A DNA stretch of 64,000 nt. Origin: Pirellulales bacterium (GTDB lineage Bacteria > Planctomycetota > Planctomycetia > Pirellulales > Lacipirellulaceae). The notes under the pieces are model-generated. The model was given only the letters and a program-made list of their open reading frames with translations. It was not told the DNA's origin and did no database searches. The stretch lies in the NCBI GenBank assembly GCA_022448265.1, contig JAKVCC010000012.1, forward strand, positions 95,781-159,780. Reading direction: 5' to 3'. Below, in pieces: positions 18,646 through 28,433 of the stretch; position 1 is the stretch's first letter, and the number at the start of each line of letters is the position of its first letter. The translations under genes were made by a program, and so were the position numbers.

Positions 18646-20709
18646 CTACCTCAGCATCTCTTGGCCGCCTGTTACGGGTACGGCCTGACCAGTTTCATAA
18701 ATCTGATCGATCACGTAAAGGATTGCCGTGATGACGTCTTGGGACTGGCAGCCGCGCCCCATGGGCACCTTCTCTTCATAAAAATGGCGTACGTCGTTCA
18801 CGGTTGCCGCGCCTGGCACCTTGCCTGCACGTAGATACTGCACAAATAAGCCCTTCTCAGGGTCTGACCAAAGCGGCCCGTCAAAGAAATTTCCTGGGCA
18901 GATGGAGTTGACTTTGATGCCATCCTCAATCAATTCCAGTGCGAACGACTGCGTCAGTCCGATACCACCAAACTTGCTGCCGGCATAGGCAAAGTTCTTT
19001 TTTGATCCGACCAGGCCCGACTTGGAATTGATTTGTATGATGTCGCTTCGATACGCGCGATTCGCCTGGTGCTGGATTGCCATCACAGGGGCAAATTGCT
19101 GGACGCACAGGTAGTATCCCTTGTAGTTGACATTCGTGACAAAATCAAAGTCTTTTTCTGGTTGCGTTTTAACCGACTCCGCACGCAGGACTCCGGCGTT
19201 GGCAACCAGCACGTCCACGCCGCCGTAAATTCTTACCACCAGATCCAGAAGTGAGCGAATCGATTTGCTGCAGCCAACTTCGCAAGGTAAACCCACAGCG
19301 CGGTCATTGCCGTATCGTTCCGATAATTGCTTGGCCGCCGCGACGGCGCCCTCTTCGTTAATGTCGGCCAGCACCAAGTGGGCACCTTCAGCAGCGAGGC
19401 CCTTCGCGATCTCCAGGCCAAAACCTTGGGCGGCTCCCGTCACTACGGCAATCTTGTCCTTCACTCGTCCCTGGGCGCCGCTTTTGGATGCGGCCACTTT
19501 TTTCCGATAGGCCTCCACTTCCCAGTCTTCGATAAACTTCCGGTCGCGATTTTCAAGATAGTTGATGCCTCCCAGCCGCGCCGCTCCCGCCATGACCTTC
19601 ATGGCATCGTGGTATACCAGCCGCGAGGTAGTCGCCTGGCCCAAGTTGTCGCCGATGGCAAACACGCCGATCCCCTTTACAAGGACAATCTTCGCCGGAA
19701 AGCCCGTGTCGCGCGCGTGTTGTTCGACTGATGCCTTCAGCCGTGTGACCAGCGCGTCTTGATCTTCGCCCTCCTCCGCCTCAAACCAGAGGGGAAAACT
19801 GTTGCAGTACACGATCTGGTCGGGGGTCATAGGCCCAGCACACGCGGCCGTTTTTCCGGCTGCAGTTCCCACGATTCCCCGTGCGACGTCCGAGTCGTCA
19901 AGGGTCACAACTTTCAAAGTTGGTTTACCCTCCTCCGCTAGCAATCCTCGTAGAGCAGGTGCGATGATTCGGACAAGACGCTCGCTGTCGTCTAAAACTG
20001 TTGGACTTCCAAAGGATGTCGTCTGCCATGCGTCACCCAAGCGGGCCTCAATTTTCCGCAGGACATCTTCGGTGCCAGAGCGAATGGTGTCTGGATCGTT
20101 GCCCGCCACGATCAGGCCGTGATTGGCCATTAGAATTGCTTTGAGAGGCACATCGGCTTTGGTGGAGGCGTGCTGCTCAAGGCAATACTTCAACTTCTGG
20201 GCCAGCGTGAAACCTGGATCGACATAAGGCAGCCAGAGTACTTCGTCGCCAAAAATTTCCTTGGCCAACGTTTGCCCAGCGGTGTGGCAAGTGAGCGTAT
20301 TGACGATGGTGGCATGGCTGTGCACCACGTAGGTTTCTGGAAGGATATGGTGCAGCAACACTTCTACCGAGGGACGCTGATTCTTTTCTGGCTCGCAGCG
20401 AGCCGTTAAAATGGCGGCCTTGTAACGAGCTTCGCGCAGCTCGGCATTTGCTTCGGGTGGTGCCGCAACCAATTGGTCAAGCTGCCGGCGGTCCATCTGC
20501 AAGAAACCCTCCGGACCAATCGTTGCCAGCGAGGTCCCGCTGGCTTTTACGTACAGTAAGTCACCGATCTTACACGAGGTGTTGCCTCCACCGGCGAGCA
20601 CAATAGATGGATCGCTTCCGTAAAAACGCGACATCTTTGTGATCACCTCGATCTGGCTGTCGGCCACATCAAACTTCGGCCATCCTTGTTTGGTTTGCCC
20701 TTGGTGCAA
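18646..20709 (-). CDS. Bifunctional class II aldolase / short-chain dehydrogenase (RhaE-like)
   Basis: A two-domain protein of 687 residues. The N-terminal class II aldolase/adducin domain shows GGGNTSCK, zinc-type histidines in YVVHSHATIVNTL, and MANHGLIVAG. The C-terminal SDR domain (about residues 405-687) has the nucleotide motif VTGAAQGFG, VANAGVL and the catalytic YAGSK. TTG 20709 is preferred because GAGGAG lies 6 bases upstream and overlaps the stop of the preceding gene; an ATG at 20760 would overlap that gene by 41 bp. Related fused proteins cleave rhamnulose-1-phosphate-type ketose phosphates and oxidise lactaldehyde. Its place among E2, E3 and dehydrogenase genes suggests a cleavage and oxidation pathway. 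Confidence 0.9.
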   Translation of the reverse strand: MHQGQTKQGWPKFDVADSQIEVITKMSRFYGSDPSIVLAGGGNTSCKIGDLLYVKASGTSLATIGPEGFLQMDRRQLDQLVAAPPEANAELREARYKAAILTARCEPEKNQRPSVEVLLHHILPETYVVHSHATIVNTLTCHTAGQTLAKEIFGDEVLWLPYVDPGFTLAQKLKYCLEQHASTKADVPLKAILMANHGLIVAGNDPDTIRSGTEDVLRKIEARLGDAWQTTSFGSPTVLDDSERLVRIIAPALRGLLAEEGKPTLKVVTLDDSDVARGIVGTAAGKTAACAGPMTPDQIVYCNSFPLWFEAEEGEDQDALVTRLKASVEQHARDTGFPAKIVLVKGIGVFAIGDNLGQATTSRLVYHDAMKVMAGAARLGGINYLENRDRKFIEDWEVEAYRKKVAASKSGAQGRVKDKIAVVTGAAQGFGLEIAKGLAAEGAHLVLADINEEGAVAAAKQLSERYGNDRAVGLPCEVGCSKSIRSLLDLVVRIYGGVDVLVANAGVLRAESVKTQPEKDFDFVTNVNYKGYYLCVQQFAPVMAIQHQANRAYRSDIIQINSKSGLVGSKKNFAYAGSKFGGIGLTQSFALELIEDGIKVNSICPGNFFDGPLWSDPEKGLFVQYLRAGKVPGAATVNDVRHFYEEKVPMGRGCQSQDVITAILYVIDQIYETGQAVPVTGGQEMLR

Positions 20710-20719
20710 AGCTTGCTCC

Positions 20720-22018
20720 TCATCTGGAAATGTTGGTATCGTTTGCCTGGAAGCGGCCAATCACAGCCGCACCGATTGCCGCCAGGCTGACGATCCTCTC
20801 GTCGGCGGATGCATACTGCGGATTCAGTCTTCCGGTATTGTCGACATAACCGCATTCTCCGTGTAGCGTGAGGAACTGGTGCGCCACGACAACGCAAACG
20901 CCCTCCCAAAAGATTGCCTGCAGGTCGGTCGGCACGGGGCCGTCGCTGCAGGCTGGCGTTAGCGGGATCAGGTCGAGTGTGTTGTGTTCGGTGCCCGCTG
21001 TCAGCACGATGCCAGCGGCACGCATTTTCGTTACATACTCGCGCGCGACCGCAACCCGATTGCGCGGGAGAATCCACTCGGCCGCATGCACATCGCAACT
21101 CTGCAGTGTGTCGATTAGGCGATCGACATCTTCCTCAAAAGGGCAAACTGGAGATGCACCGTCAGCCAGCGTGGGATAGCACGGGATGCCGCCGAGTTCC
21201 AGTATCAGACGTTTTGCCTCGTCAAAGCTCAAATAAGCCTCTTCGACGAAGGCCGGCTTGCCGGCTTTCATCAGATGCGACCGAATATCGTTTTGCATGC
21301 CGACTTCGTCATCGGGGCCTGTTGCTTTGGATTTTGCGCCCAGTATTTTTTCAAGTCGCTCGAGCTGCTCTTCCGCCGGCACATGGTCACAGAAGAATTC
21401 CTGAAAGGCCTGTGAGGCATGCCGCTCCTGCAGGTACACGGTTTTCCGCGACGAGCCATGACGCCGAACCACCCCGTCCACTGTGCTGTCTTCGTCAATT
21501 TTCGTTTCAAGACCCCGCTCACTGAAGGTGGAACCCATCCGGGCAATCACCTGGCGCATTCGCTCCCGGTCGTTGTGGCGAATCACAGTGAGCAGGCGGC
21601 TGGCCTCGTCGGTCATTCGTCCGAATCGCGTAATGCCCTTGCCGCAGATGTAAGTTTTGCCGGGGTTGCCTGGATCGTTGACCCTGATGCCCGCATTTCG
21701 CAGGTCGTCCTGCATGGCAATGATTTCCAGTCCGAAGAGCGGAAATATATTTTTTTCGCTCGCCCGCCGCACAAATTCTGCGTAGACGTGGTAGTCGTAA
21801 TAATTGCTGACTCCCAGGACGCAAATGTCCTGTTGGCTAGCCAAATGGATTGCTTGCTCGACTGTCTGGAACGCTGAGAAATTGGGTGGCAAGTGTACGT
21901 GCGCATTCACCGGAAGCGGGGCCGTGGGCCCAAACCCCCTTTCCGCCAGACCGCGGATTTCCGCGGGAGTGCCAAGGTCTTGCAGGGCGGCTAGCGCTTG
22001 ATCAACTTGATTGTCCAT
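20720..22018 (-). CDS. PHP-domain-like protein of unknown function
   Basis: A 432-residue cytoplasmic protein. Motifs recall the PHP metal-dependent phosphoesterase fold: NAHVHLPP (the first HxH pair) near residue 38, a GVSNYYDY segment, FGLEIIA, and a C-terminal TAGTEHNTLDLIPL. It lies 21 bp after the E3 gene, and its stop overlaps the ribosome binding site of the aldolase/SDR gene, so translation of the two is probably coupled. No signal peptide or membrane segment is seen. A hydrolase acting on a phosphorylated intermediate of the same pathway, or a lactonase-like amidohydrolase role, are both open. The family match is moderate. Confidence 0.75.
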   Translation of the reverse strand: MDNQVDQALAALQDLGTPAEIRGLAERGFGPTAPLPVNAHVHLPPNFSAFQTVEQAIHLASQQDICVLGVSNYYDYHVYAEFVRRASEKNIFPLFGLEIIAMQDDLRNAGIRVNDPGNPGKTYICGKGITRFGRMTDEASRLLTVIRHNDRERMRQVIARMGSTFSERGLETKIDEDSTVDGVVRRHGSSRKTVYLQERHASQAFQEFFCDHVPAEEQLERLEKILGAKSKATGPDDEVGMQNDIRSHLMKAGKPAFVEEAYLSFDEAKRLILELGGIPCYPTLADGASPVCPFEEDVDRLIDTLQSCDVHAAEWILPRNRVAVAREYVTKMRAAGIVLTAGTEHNTLDLIPLTPACSDGPVPTDLQAIFWEGVCVVVAHQFLTLHGECGYVDNTGRLNPQYASADERIVSLAAIGAAVIGRFQANDTNISR

Positions 22019-22039
22019 ACTGCGGGTTTTCCTGGCTTC

Positions 22040-23464
22040 CTAAGTGACCTCGGCGACCACAGGAATGATCTTCCGTGGCGGAAGATGTAAACCCAACCCG
22101 AGGGCATCCTCAGCCGCTTCTTTAATGGCTTCGCTAATCGTCGGATGTGCCCATACGGTTTCGGCGACGTCGGTCATCGAGACATTTTGCTGCAAAAGGC
22201 TCGTTACCGCAGCGATACACTCAGTCGCATTGTGCCCAATCATGTGCGCGCCAAGCAACTGGCCGGTCTCGCGGTGACGAATCATTTTTGCGAAACCCTC
22301 AGTGTGTCTGGTAGCCATCGCCTTACCCAAATGGCCTAGTGGAAAACGGCCAATCGAAACAGGCAGCTTTGCCGCGGTGGCCTCCTGTTGCGTCATCCCG
22401 ACCGCAGCTACTTCAGGGTACGTGTACACTGCCGAAGGGATGGCGGGTTGCCACGGCGCCGGTTTGCCCAAAGCGTTTTCGGCCGCGGCCACGCCCTGGG
22501 CCGATGCTGCATGGGCCAACATGCTTATGCCATTGGAGTCGCCCACACAGTAATGGTTGGGCACGCTGGTTTCGAGTTGTTCGTTCACGCTGACAAAGCC
22601 GCGCCCGTCGGCCGAGATGCCCGTCTTCGCCAGATCGAGATTTTGCGTATTGGGCGTTCTGCCTGTGGCCACCAAGACACGATCGAAGGCAAGGTGTTCG
22701 CCGGAGGAAAGTCGCACCTGGGCGCCGCCCGACACCAGGTGCAAGTCGTCAACCTTAGTGTTCAGGTAAGACTGAATGCCACGTCTCTGAAAAACTTTTA
22801 GCAGCTCTGCCCCCAGGTCTGTATCGAGCGTGGCTAGAAGCCCCGGCAGAAGTTCGACGATAGTCACTTCCACACCAAAGGTGTGCATCATGCACGCAAA
22901 TTCACAGCCAATTACTCCGCCTCCGACAATCAGCAGGCGCTTTGGCAAGCTCGTCCAGTGTACGGCTTCATCGGAGGTGCACACAAACTCCGGGTCCGTC
23001 GGCCATCCTGGGATTCGAGCCGGCGCAGATCCCGTAGCCAGAATCACTTGGTCGCCAGTCACAATTTGAGGCGCGCCACTTTCTCCGCGTACAACCAATC
23101 GTCCTGGCCCATCAAGGGTAGCCAGTCCTTGCAGTTGGGTAACCGCTCGCCCCTTCAAGAGGCTAGCGATGCCTCCGCGAAGCTGGCCGATAGTGCGATC
23201 CTTGTGCGCAGCAACATTTTTCCAGTCGAAGGATGCTTCACCTGGCAGAGTGACCCCCCACTTTTCAGCATTGCGGACCAGATGCAGCGTCTCTGCCGAA
23301 GAGAGCAAGGCCTTTGACGGGATGCAACCGTAATTGAGGCATGTGCCGCCCAAATGGTGTTTCTCGACGATGGCGACGCGGGCGCCCAGCTGCGCACCCT
23401 TAAGTGCGGCGACGTAACCGCCTGGACCTGCCCCGACCACTAATAAGTCATAATGTTGTGACAT
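22040..23464 (-). CDS. lpdA: Dihydrolipoyl dehydrogenase (E3)
   Basis: A 474-residue flavoprotein of the disulfide reductase family. It has the FAD-binding GAGPGGYVAA near residue 11, the redox disulfide GGTCLNYGCIPSK near residue 40, a second nucleotide-binding LLIVGGGVIGCEFA, an ATGRTPN segment, and the C-terminal dimer-interface motif AHPTISEAIKEA with the active His and Glu. It reoxidises the dihydrolipoyl groups of the E2 encoded immediately upstream: its ATG (23464) abuts the E2 stop codon with no gap. It is therefore the E3 of a dedicated 2-oxoacid dehydrogenase complex rather than an isolated housekeeping copy. Confidence 0.95.
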   Translation of the reverse strand: MSQHYDLLVVGAGPGGYVAALKGAQLGARVAIVEKHHLGGTCLNYGCIPSKALLSSAETLHLVRNAEKWGVTLPGEASFDWKNVAAHKDRTIGQLRGGIASLLKGRAVTQLQGLATLDGPGRLVVRGESGAPQIVTGDQVILATGSAPARIPGWPTDPEFVCTSDEAVHWTSLPKRLLIVGGGVIGCEFACMMHTFGVEVTIVELLPGLLATLDTDLGAELLKVFQRRGIQSYLNTKVDDLHLVSGGAQVRLSSGEHLAFDRVLVATGRTPNTQNLDLAKTGISADGRGFVSVNEQLETSVPNHYCVGDSNGISMLAHAASAQGVAAAENALGKPAPWQPAIPSAVYTYPEVAAVGMTQQEATAAKLPVSIGRFPLGHLGKAMATRHTEGFAKMIRHRETGQLLGAHMIGHNATECIAAVTSLLQQNVSMTDVAETVWAHPTISEAIKEAAEDALGLGLHLPPRKIIPVVAEVT

Positions 23465-25003
23465 CTAATCCAATTCCGCGGCGGGATTCTCCAGTAGCTC
23501 TTTTAATCGGCCGACAAATTTAGCGGCTAGCAATCCGTCTATTACGCGATGGTCAGCGCTCAAGGTCATGGTCATTACTCGCCCCAGGCTGAGCGCACCA
23601 TCTTCGACGATTGCGGTCTCGCGGATGGCGCTCACGGCCAGGATGCCCGACTCGGGTGGATTGATGATCGCGCTGAATTCATCAACACCAAACATGCCCA
23701 GATTGCTGATCGTGAAATTGCCTTTGCCGAAGTTTTCCAATATTCCCTTGCGGCCCGCTTCGACTACCCGTTTCGACTCCTGGGCGAGTTGGGCCAGCGA
23801 CAGAGTGTCGACACCCATCACGACCGGCACCACCAGCCCATCGTCGATCCCCACAGCGATGCCGATATTAGCGTGGGGGAATTCAACAAGATCGTCTCCA
23901 TCGATTTGACTCCGCACAGCCGGAAACTCTCGCATGGCCCGACCGACCGCTAGGACCACCAGATCATTCAGTGAGCACCCCGTGTGGGGTTTTTGTTCGC
24001 CGTAGAATTTTAGGAGCGGCGCCGCATTGATAGTTATCTGCAAGTAGAAGTGGGGGATAGTTTGCTTGGACTGCTGCAGGTTTGCACCAATGGCCCGACG
24101 CATTTTTGACATCGGCTTCCGCGTCTTGTTGCCAGCGGTGGATCCACTTCGCGCGGGTGCCGTCAAGATCGGATCCGATCTTGATGCGGCAGCAAGATCT
24201 CCTGAGAGGATGCGCCCGTTGGGACCGCTGCCAGCGACGACGTGCTGCAAATCAATGCCGTGCAGGGAAGCCTGTTTCCGCGCCGCCGGAGAAGCCTTGA
24301 TGCGACCTGGCGCGCCGCCCGTGGTTGGGCCAGCCGAGATCGTGGTCGCCGTCGATCGCTCAGTCGGCGCGGCGACTTCAGCTGCAACGGTTTCCGTCGG
24401 GCCGGCGCTGAGACTCGCGAGATAGACGTCCGCCGCTACATCGTTGTCAGCCACCACCGCAATCACTTCCTTCACGGCAATTGGTTCGTCGACGGCAGCC
24501 ACGATCCGCGCCAGGCGACCCGCTGTGGGCGACTCAAATTCCATTGTGGCCTTGTCTGTTTCGATCTCACACAAAATCTGTCCCACGTCGATGGACTCAC
24601 CCGGTTTGACAAGCCACTCTAGAACGGTTCCCTCCTCCATCGTGTTGCCGGCCTGGGGCATGAGAATTGGAATTGCATCGCCGTCGTCAGAGTTTGCAGC
24701 CACATCGTTCACTTCGGGTTCCCTTTTGCAGTTAGTGGGAGTGGCGACCGAAGCGCTGGGCACTGCACTACGGAAGTCGACCTGGGCCAGCTTGGCCCCT
24801 ACGGAGAGCGTTTGTCCAGGCGCAGCCAAGGCCTTGATCAGCACACCGGCCTCCCCGGCAGTCACGGCCACAACCGCTTCTTCAGTTTCAAGCTCGACCA
24901 GTTTTTGTCCGGCAGTAAAGGAGTCCCCGGGTGCGATCAACCAGTGAAGCACCGTTGCCGAATCAATGGCTTGCGCCGGTCGCGGGAGCTTAAGTGTTGC
25001 CAT
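23465..25003 (-). CDS. 2-oxoacid dehydrogenase E2 (dihydrolipoyl acyltransferase) with one degenerate lipoyl domain
   Basis: A 512-residue E2 from ATG 25003; the frame reaches a TTG at 25039 but the fold begins at MATLKLPRP. Order: first lipoyl-like domain (about 1-75); second lipoyl domain (about 112-190) with the normal ETDKA; peripheral-subunit-binding domain (KASPAARKQA, about 260-300); and the catalytic acyltransferase domain with the C-terminal DHRVIDG motif. In the first domain the lipoylation motif reads ETEEA, so the acceptor lysine is replaced by Glu42 (codon 24878-24880). Only the second domain should be lipoylated. It is first gene of the minus-strand operon and divergent from the DeoR-family gene. 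The acyl group handled is unknown. Confidence 0.93.
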   Translation of the reverse strand: MATLKLPRPAQAIDSATVLHWLIAPGDSFTAGQKLVELETEEAVVAVTAGEAGVLIKALAAPGQTLSVGAKLAQVDFRSAVPSASVATPTNCKREPEVNDVAANSDDGDAIPILMPQAGNTMEEGTVLEWLVKPGESIDVGQILCEIETDKATMEFESPTAGRLARIVAAVDEPIAVKEVIAVVADNDVAADVYLASLSAGPTETVAAEVAAPTERSTATTISAGPTTGGAPGRIKASPAARKQASLHGIDLQHVVAGSGPNGRILSGDLAAASRSDPILTAPARSGSTAGNKTRKPMSKMRRAIGANLQQSKQTIPHFYLQITINAAPLLKFYGEQKPHTGCSLNDLVVLAVGRAMREFPAVRSQIDGDDLVEFPHANIGIAVGIDDGLVVPVVMGVDTLSLAQLAQESKRVVEAGRKGILENFGKGNFTISNLGMFGVDEFSAIINPPESGILAVSAIRETAIVEDGALSLGRVMTMTLSADHRVIDGLLAAKFVGRLKELLENPAAELD

Positions 25004-25065
25004 AGGTGTCCGAGCGACTGTCAAAGAGGGGACTTTCAAGCATTATTATATCTAAAATGTACAAA

Positions 25066-25127
25066 ATAATGTCCATTATGTTGAATATTCTAACGTTATT
25101 GCTTACTCTTGTGTAGTATTGGCAATA
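25066..25127. promoter_or_regulatory. Cluster of palindromes in the E2 / DeoR divergent promoter region
   Basis: The AT-rich 148-bp gap between the divergent E2 and regulator genes contains ATAATG-TC-CATTAT (25066-25079), GAATATTC (25083-25090) and TATTG-G-CAATA (25117-25127). Such a set between a DeoR-family gene and the operon it flanks is the expected place for its operators. Which palindrome is bound is not known. Confidence 0.5.
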
Positions 25128-25151
25128 ATCCACGTCAACGCAAGGTCCTAA

Positions 25152-25940
25152 ATGAGCCAGGCCACCGTCAACCGTCGCCAGCGCATAATGGCGCAACTAC
25201 TTGACAAGAAACAGGTTACTGTCAAGGAGTTGGCATCCGTGCTGGATGTATCGAACGCCACCGTGCGACGGGATCTGCGCGCGTTGGCCGATGAGCAGGG
25301 ATTGAACCTCACCCATGGGGGTGCGTCGTTGTCGCAACAGCGCGACTACTCCTACCAGGCTAAGGCTTTACGTGCCACCGAGGCGAAAAGCGTCGTGGGC
25401 CGCTTGGCGGGCGGGCTTGTGCGGGACGGCGATCATATTTTTCTCGACTCGGGTACGACCTGTTCTGAGGTGGTTCCGCATCTAAAGCAAAAACACGACG
25501 TCACGGTGTTGGCCAATAGCGCACGGTTTGCACCTGAACTGGAAGGGACCAGTGCCCATCTGTTTATGATTGGCGGGGAGTATCGGCCTGCCCGGATGGA
25601 CACGGTGGGGCCGATGGCGATGGCCAGTCTCAATACGATACGCGGGTACATCGCATTTATCGGTACTGATGGGATCAACATGGAATTTGGGCCCTCAGCC
25701 AGCGACATCGAGAGTGCCCACCTGCACCGACAGGTCGTGCAAAATGCCAGTGCTACAAATTTGCTGGTTGATCACAGCAAGTTTGGCAGTGCGTCGCTCT
25801 TTCAGATTGTTGATTGGTCTCAGATCGACCAGATCGTGACAGATCGGGCGCCCCCGACGGAGTGGGTCCAGTTTTTCAGTGAAAAGAAAATTGACGTGGT
25901 CTATCCCGCAGCGATCGACCCTGAAAAAAGTCATCCATAG
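25152..25940 (+). CDS. DeoR/GlpR family transcriptional regulator
   Basis: A 262-residue regulator. The N-terminal winged helix-turn-helix (RRQRIMAQLLDKKQVTVKEL, then SNATVRRDLRAL) is typical of DeoR/GlpR. The C-terminal sensor domain has the ISOCOT-type DSGTTCSEVVP, FIGTDGIN and LLVDHSKFG segments that bind a phosphorylated sugar or related effector. It is divergent from the E2 operon (148-bp gap) and 21 bp ahead of the fused E1 gene, so it probably controls both halves of the 2-oxoacid dehydrogenase genes and perhaps the wider sugar locus. The effector is unknown, but for this family a sugar phosphate is the usual ligand. Confidence 0.92.
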   Translation: MSQATVNRRQRIMAQLLDKKQVTVKELASVLDVSNATVRRDLRALADEQGLNLTHGGASLSQQRDYSYQAKALRATEAKSVVGRLAGGLVRDGDHIFLDSGTTCSEVVPHLKQKHDVTVLANSARFAPELEGTSAHLFMIGGEYRPARMDTVGPMAMASLNTIRGYIAFIGTDGINMEFGPSASDIESAHLHRQVVQNASATNLLVDHSKFGSASLFQIVDWSQIDQIVTDRAPPTEWVQFFSEKKIDVVYPAAIDPEKSHP

Positions 25941-25961
25941 TTTTGTTTGGAGAGCCCTGTT

Positions 25962-28433
25962 ATGCCAAAGGCGTTAATGATTGATCCACAAGAGATGCGG
26001 TTGACGAATTCGCTTGCATTGAAACCGATTCCCCTCAATCAGTATGACAAGGCCATCGGTGATGAATTGTCATGCGGCAATGTGACTAAAGAGGATCTGA
26101 GATATATTCAGCGCGACATGATGGTTATTCGCGCGTTTGAAAGCATGCTGGAGTCGGTGAAGAAACAAGGGCACTACCAAAACATTGAATACAACCATCG
26201 CGGGCCGGCGCATCTTTCCATTGGCCAGGAAGCATCAGCAGTGGGACAAGCGTTCTTGCTGGATGCCGACGACCATATCTTTGGTTCGCATCGCTCACAC
26301 GGTGAAATCTTAGCGAAGAGCCTGTCAGCCATCCGCAAAATGGACGACGCCCAGCTGGAGTCGATGATGTCGGACTACCTGGGCGGCGATTGTCTTCAGG
26401 CCGTGGAGGGCGATTGTCAGGGTGACATGCAACAGTTGGCCGTGGAGTTCATCGTTTATGGAACGTTGGCAGAAATATTTGCCCGCGACACGGGGGTCAA
26501 TCGAGGATTTGGCGGTTCCATGCACGCTTTCTTCCCGCCGCTGGGTGTTTATCCGAACAATGCGATTGTTGGTGCCTCGGCAGATATTGCGGTGGGAGCG
26601 GCACTCTACAAGCACGTCAACCGCCAGGCCGGTATCGTGATCGCCAACATCGGCGACGCGGCCGCTGCGTGCGGACCGACTTGGGAAGCGCTTTGCTTTG
26701 CAACTATGGATCAGTTTAAGGAGTTGTGGGACGAAGCACACCGGGGCGGATTACCTTTGATCATGAATTTCGTTAATAACTTTTATGGGATGGGGGGGCA
26801 GCCGGTAGGCGAGACGATGGGCTTTAAAGTCCTCGCGCGGATGGGAGCCGGATTGACGCCGAATCAAATGCATGCCGAACGGGTGGACGGCTATGATCCG
26901 CTGGCGGTAGTGGATGCGATCCGCCGCAAACGCGACATTATTTCTCGCGGTGAGGGTCCGGTACTCTTGGATACTGTCACGTATCGATTCAGCGGCCACT
27001 CGCCGTCGGACGCCAGTTCCTATCGTGAAAAAGATGAGATTGACGCATGGCAAGAGATCGACCCACTCAGTACCTTTGCTGCCAGGCTGTCGGAGTCAGG
27101 GGTCTGCTCGCAACATGATATCGATGAAGTGCAAGGTTGGGTCGACGAGCTCATCTTAAAGTCCTATCGCAAGGCGGTCGATTTGGATATTTCGCCCCGG
27201 GCCGACCAGAAGAACACAGGTTGCCTGCTTGAGCAGGTGATGTTTTCGAATACGCGTGTCGAAAAAATGGACGAGCGCGAGGTGGAAACGCTGATGCCGT
27301 TGGCCGACAACCTGCGCGTGAAGCAATTGGCAAAGCGCAGTCGCACGGGGCTCGACGACGCTGGCAAACCACTGCCAAAACAGCGCTGTATCGGTATCCG
27401 CGACGCCTTATTTGAAGCGATTGCCGATCGTTTCTACTCCGATCCTACACTCATTGCCTATGGCGAAGAGAATCGCGACTGGGGAGGAGCGTTTGCTGTT
27501 TACCGCGGGCTGACCGAGGCGCTTCCCTATCACCGGCTCTTTAATTCGCCCATCAGTGAAGGGGCAATCGTTGGGACCGCTGTGGGTTATGCTTTGGAGG
27601 GCGGGCGAGTGTTGGCTGAACTGATGTACTGCGATTTCATGGGCCGCGCGGGAGACGAAATTTTCAATCAGCTTGCCAAGTGGCAGTCTATGTCGGGAGG
27701 TTTGCTGAAAATGCCAGTGGTGCTGCGAGTTTCGGTCGGCTCCAAGTACGGAGCGCAGCACAGCCAGGACTGGGCCAGTATGTGCGCTCATATTCCTGGA
27801 TTGAAAGTTGTGTTTCCTGCCACGCCCTATGACGCGAAGGGACTTATGTACTCAGCCTTGCTGGGGACCGATCCGGTGATTTTTTTCGAGAGCCAGCGGA
27901 TCTACGATACGGCGGAGCTATTTCACGAGGGTGGCGTGCCGACAGGGGCTTACGAAATCCCAATTGGCGAGCCGGATGTGAAAAAACCGGGGACCGATCT
28001 GACGATCCTGTCGATTGGGGCAACTCTTTACCGGGCTCTCGAAGCAGCAGAGCAGTTGCAGCAGCATCAAATTTCGTGTGAGGTGATCGATGCACGTTCG
28101 ATCGTGCCTTTCAACTACGACAAGGTGATTGAGTCGGTTAAGAAGACTCGCAAGATTATTCTTACTTCCGACGCGTGCGAACGAGGCAGTGCCTTGCAGA
28201 CGATGGCCGCCAAGATTACGCAGCTGGCTTTCGACGAACTCGACGCCCCACCCGTCGTCGTAGGGGCGCGCAATTGGATCACACCGGCAGATGAAATTGA
28301 GGACGCGTTTTTCCCACAGCCTGCCGACATTGTCGATGCAGTCCACGAGCATATCATGCCGCTGTCCGGCTACGCGCCGCAGCGGGAATGTTCGAGCCAG
28401 GACCTGCTGCGCCGGAGCGCGGCAGGAGTTTGA
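25962..28433 (+). CDS. 2-oxoacid dehydrogenase E1, alpha and beta subunits fused
   Basis: An 823-residue thiamine-diphosphate enzyme starting at ATG 25962 (GGAGAG 7 bases upstream). The N-terminal half is E1 alpha-like ([26 protein letters not shown]), the C-terminal half E1 beta-like ([25 protein letters not shown]; a terminal domain with [14 protein letters not shown]). The thiamine motif near residue 230 reads GDA rather than GDG, and the stretch to NN (near 271) is about ten residues longer than in common E1 alpha proteins, pointing to a distinct subfamily. It follows the DeoR-family gene by 21 bp, and with the divergent E2 and E3 genes it completes a whole complex. Pyruvate, a branched-chain 2-oxoacid or another sugar-derived 2-oxoacid are all possible substrates. 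Confidence 0.92.
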   Translation: MPKALMIDPQEMRLTNSLALKPIPLNQYDKAIGDELSCGNVTKEDLRYIQRDMMVIRAFESMLESVKKQGHYQNIEYNHRGPAHLSIGQEASAVGQAFLLDADDHIFGSHRSHGEILAKSLSAIRKMDDAQLESMMSDYLGGDCLQAVEGDCQGDMQQLAVEFIVYGTLAEIFARDTGVNRGFGGSMHAFFPPLGVYPNNAIVGASADIAVGAALYKHVNRQAGIVIANIGDAAAACGPTWEALCFATMDQFKELWDEAHRGGLPLIMNFVNNFYGMGGQPVGETMGFKVLARMGAGLTPNQMHAERVDGYDPLAVVDAIRRKRDIISRGEGPVLLDTVTYRFSGHSPSDASSYREKDEIDAWQEIDPLSTFAARLSESGVCSQHDIDEVQGWVDELILKSYRKAVDLDISPRADQKNTGCLLEQVMFSNTRVEKMDEREVETLMPLADNLRVKQLAKRSRTGLDDAGKPLPKQRCIGIRDALFEAIADRFYSDPTLIAYGEENRDWGGAFAVYRGLTEALPYHRLFNSPISEGAIVGTAVGYALEGGRVLAELMYCDFMGRAGDEIFNQLAKWQSMSGGLLKMPVVLRVSVGSKYGAQHSQDWASMCAHIPGLKVVFPATPYDAKGLMYSALLGTDPVIFFESQRIYDTAELFHEGGVPTGAYEIPIGEPDVKKPGTDLTILSIGATLYRALEAAEQLQQHQISCEVIDARSIVPFNYDKVIESVKKTRKIILTSDACERGSALQTMAAKITQLAFDELDAPPVVVGARNWITPADEIEDAFFPQPADIVDAVHEHIMPLSGYAPQRECSSQDLLRRSAAGV

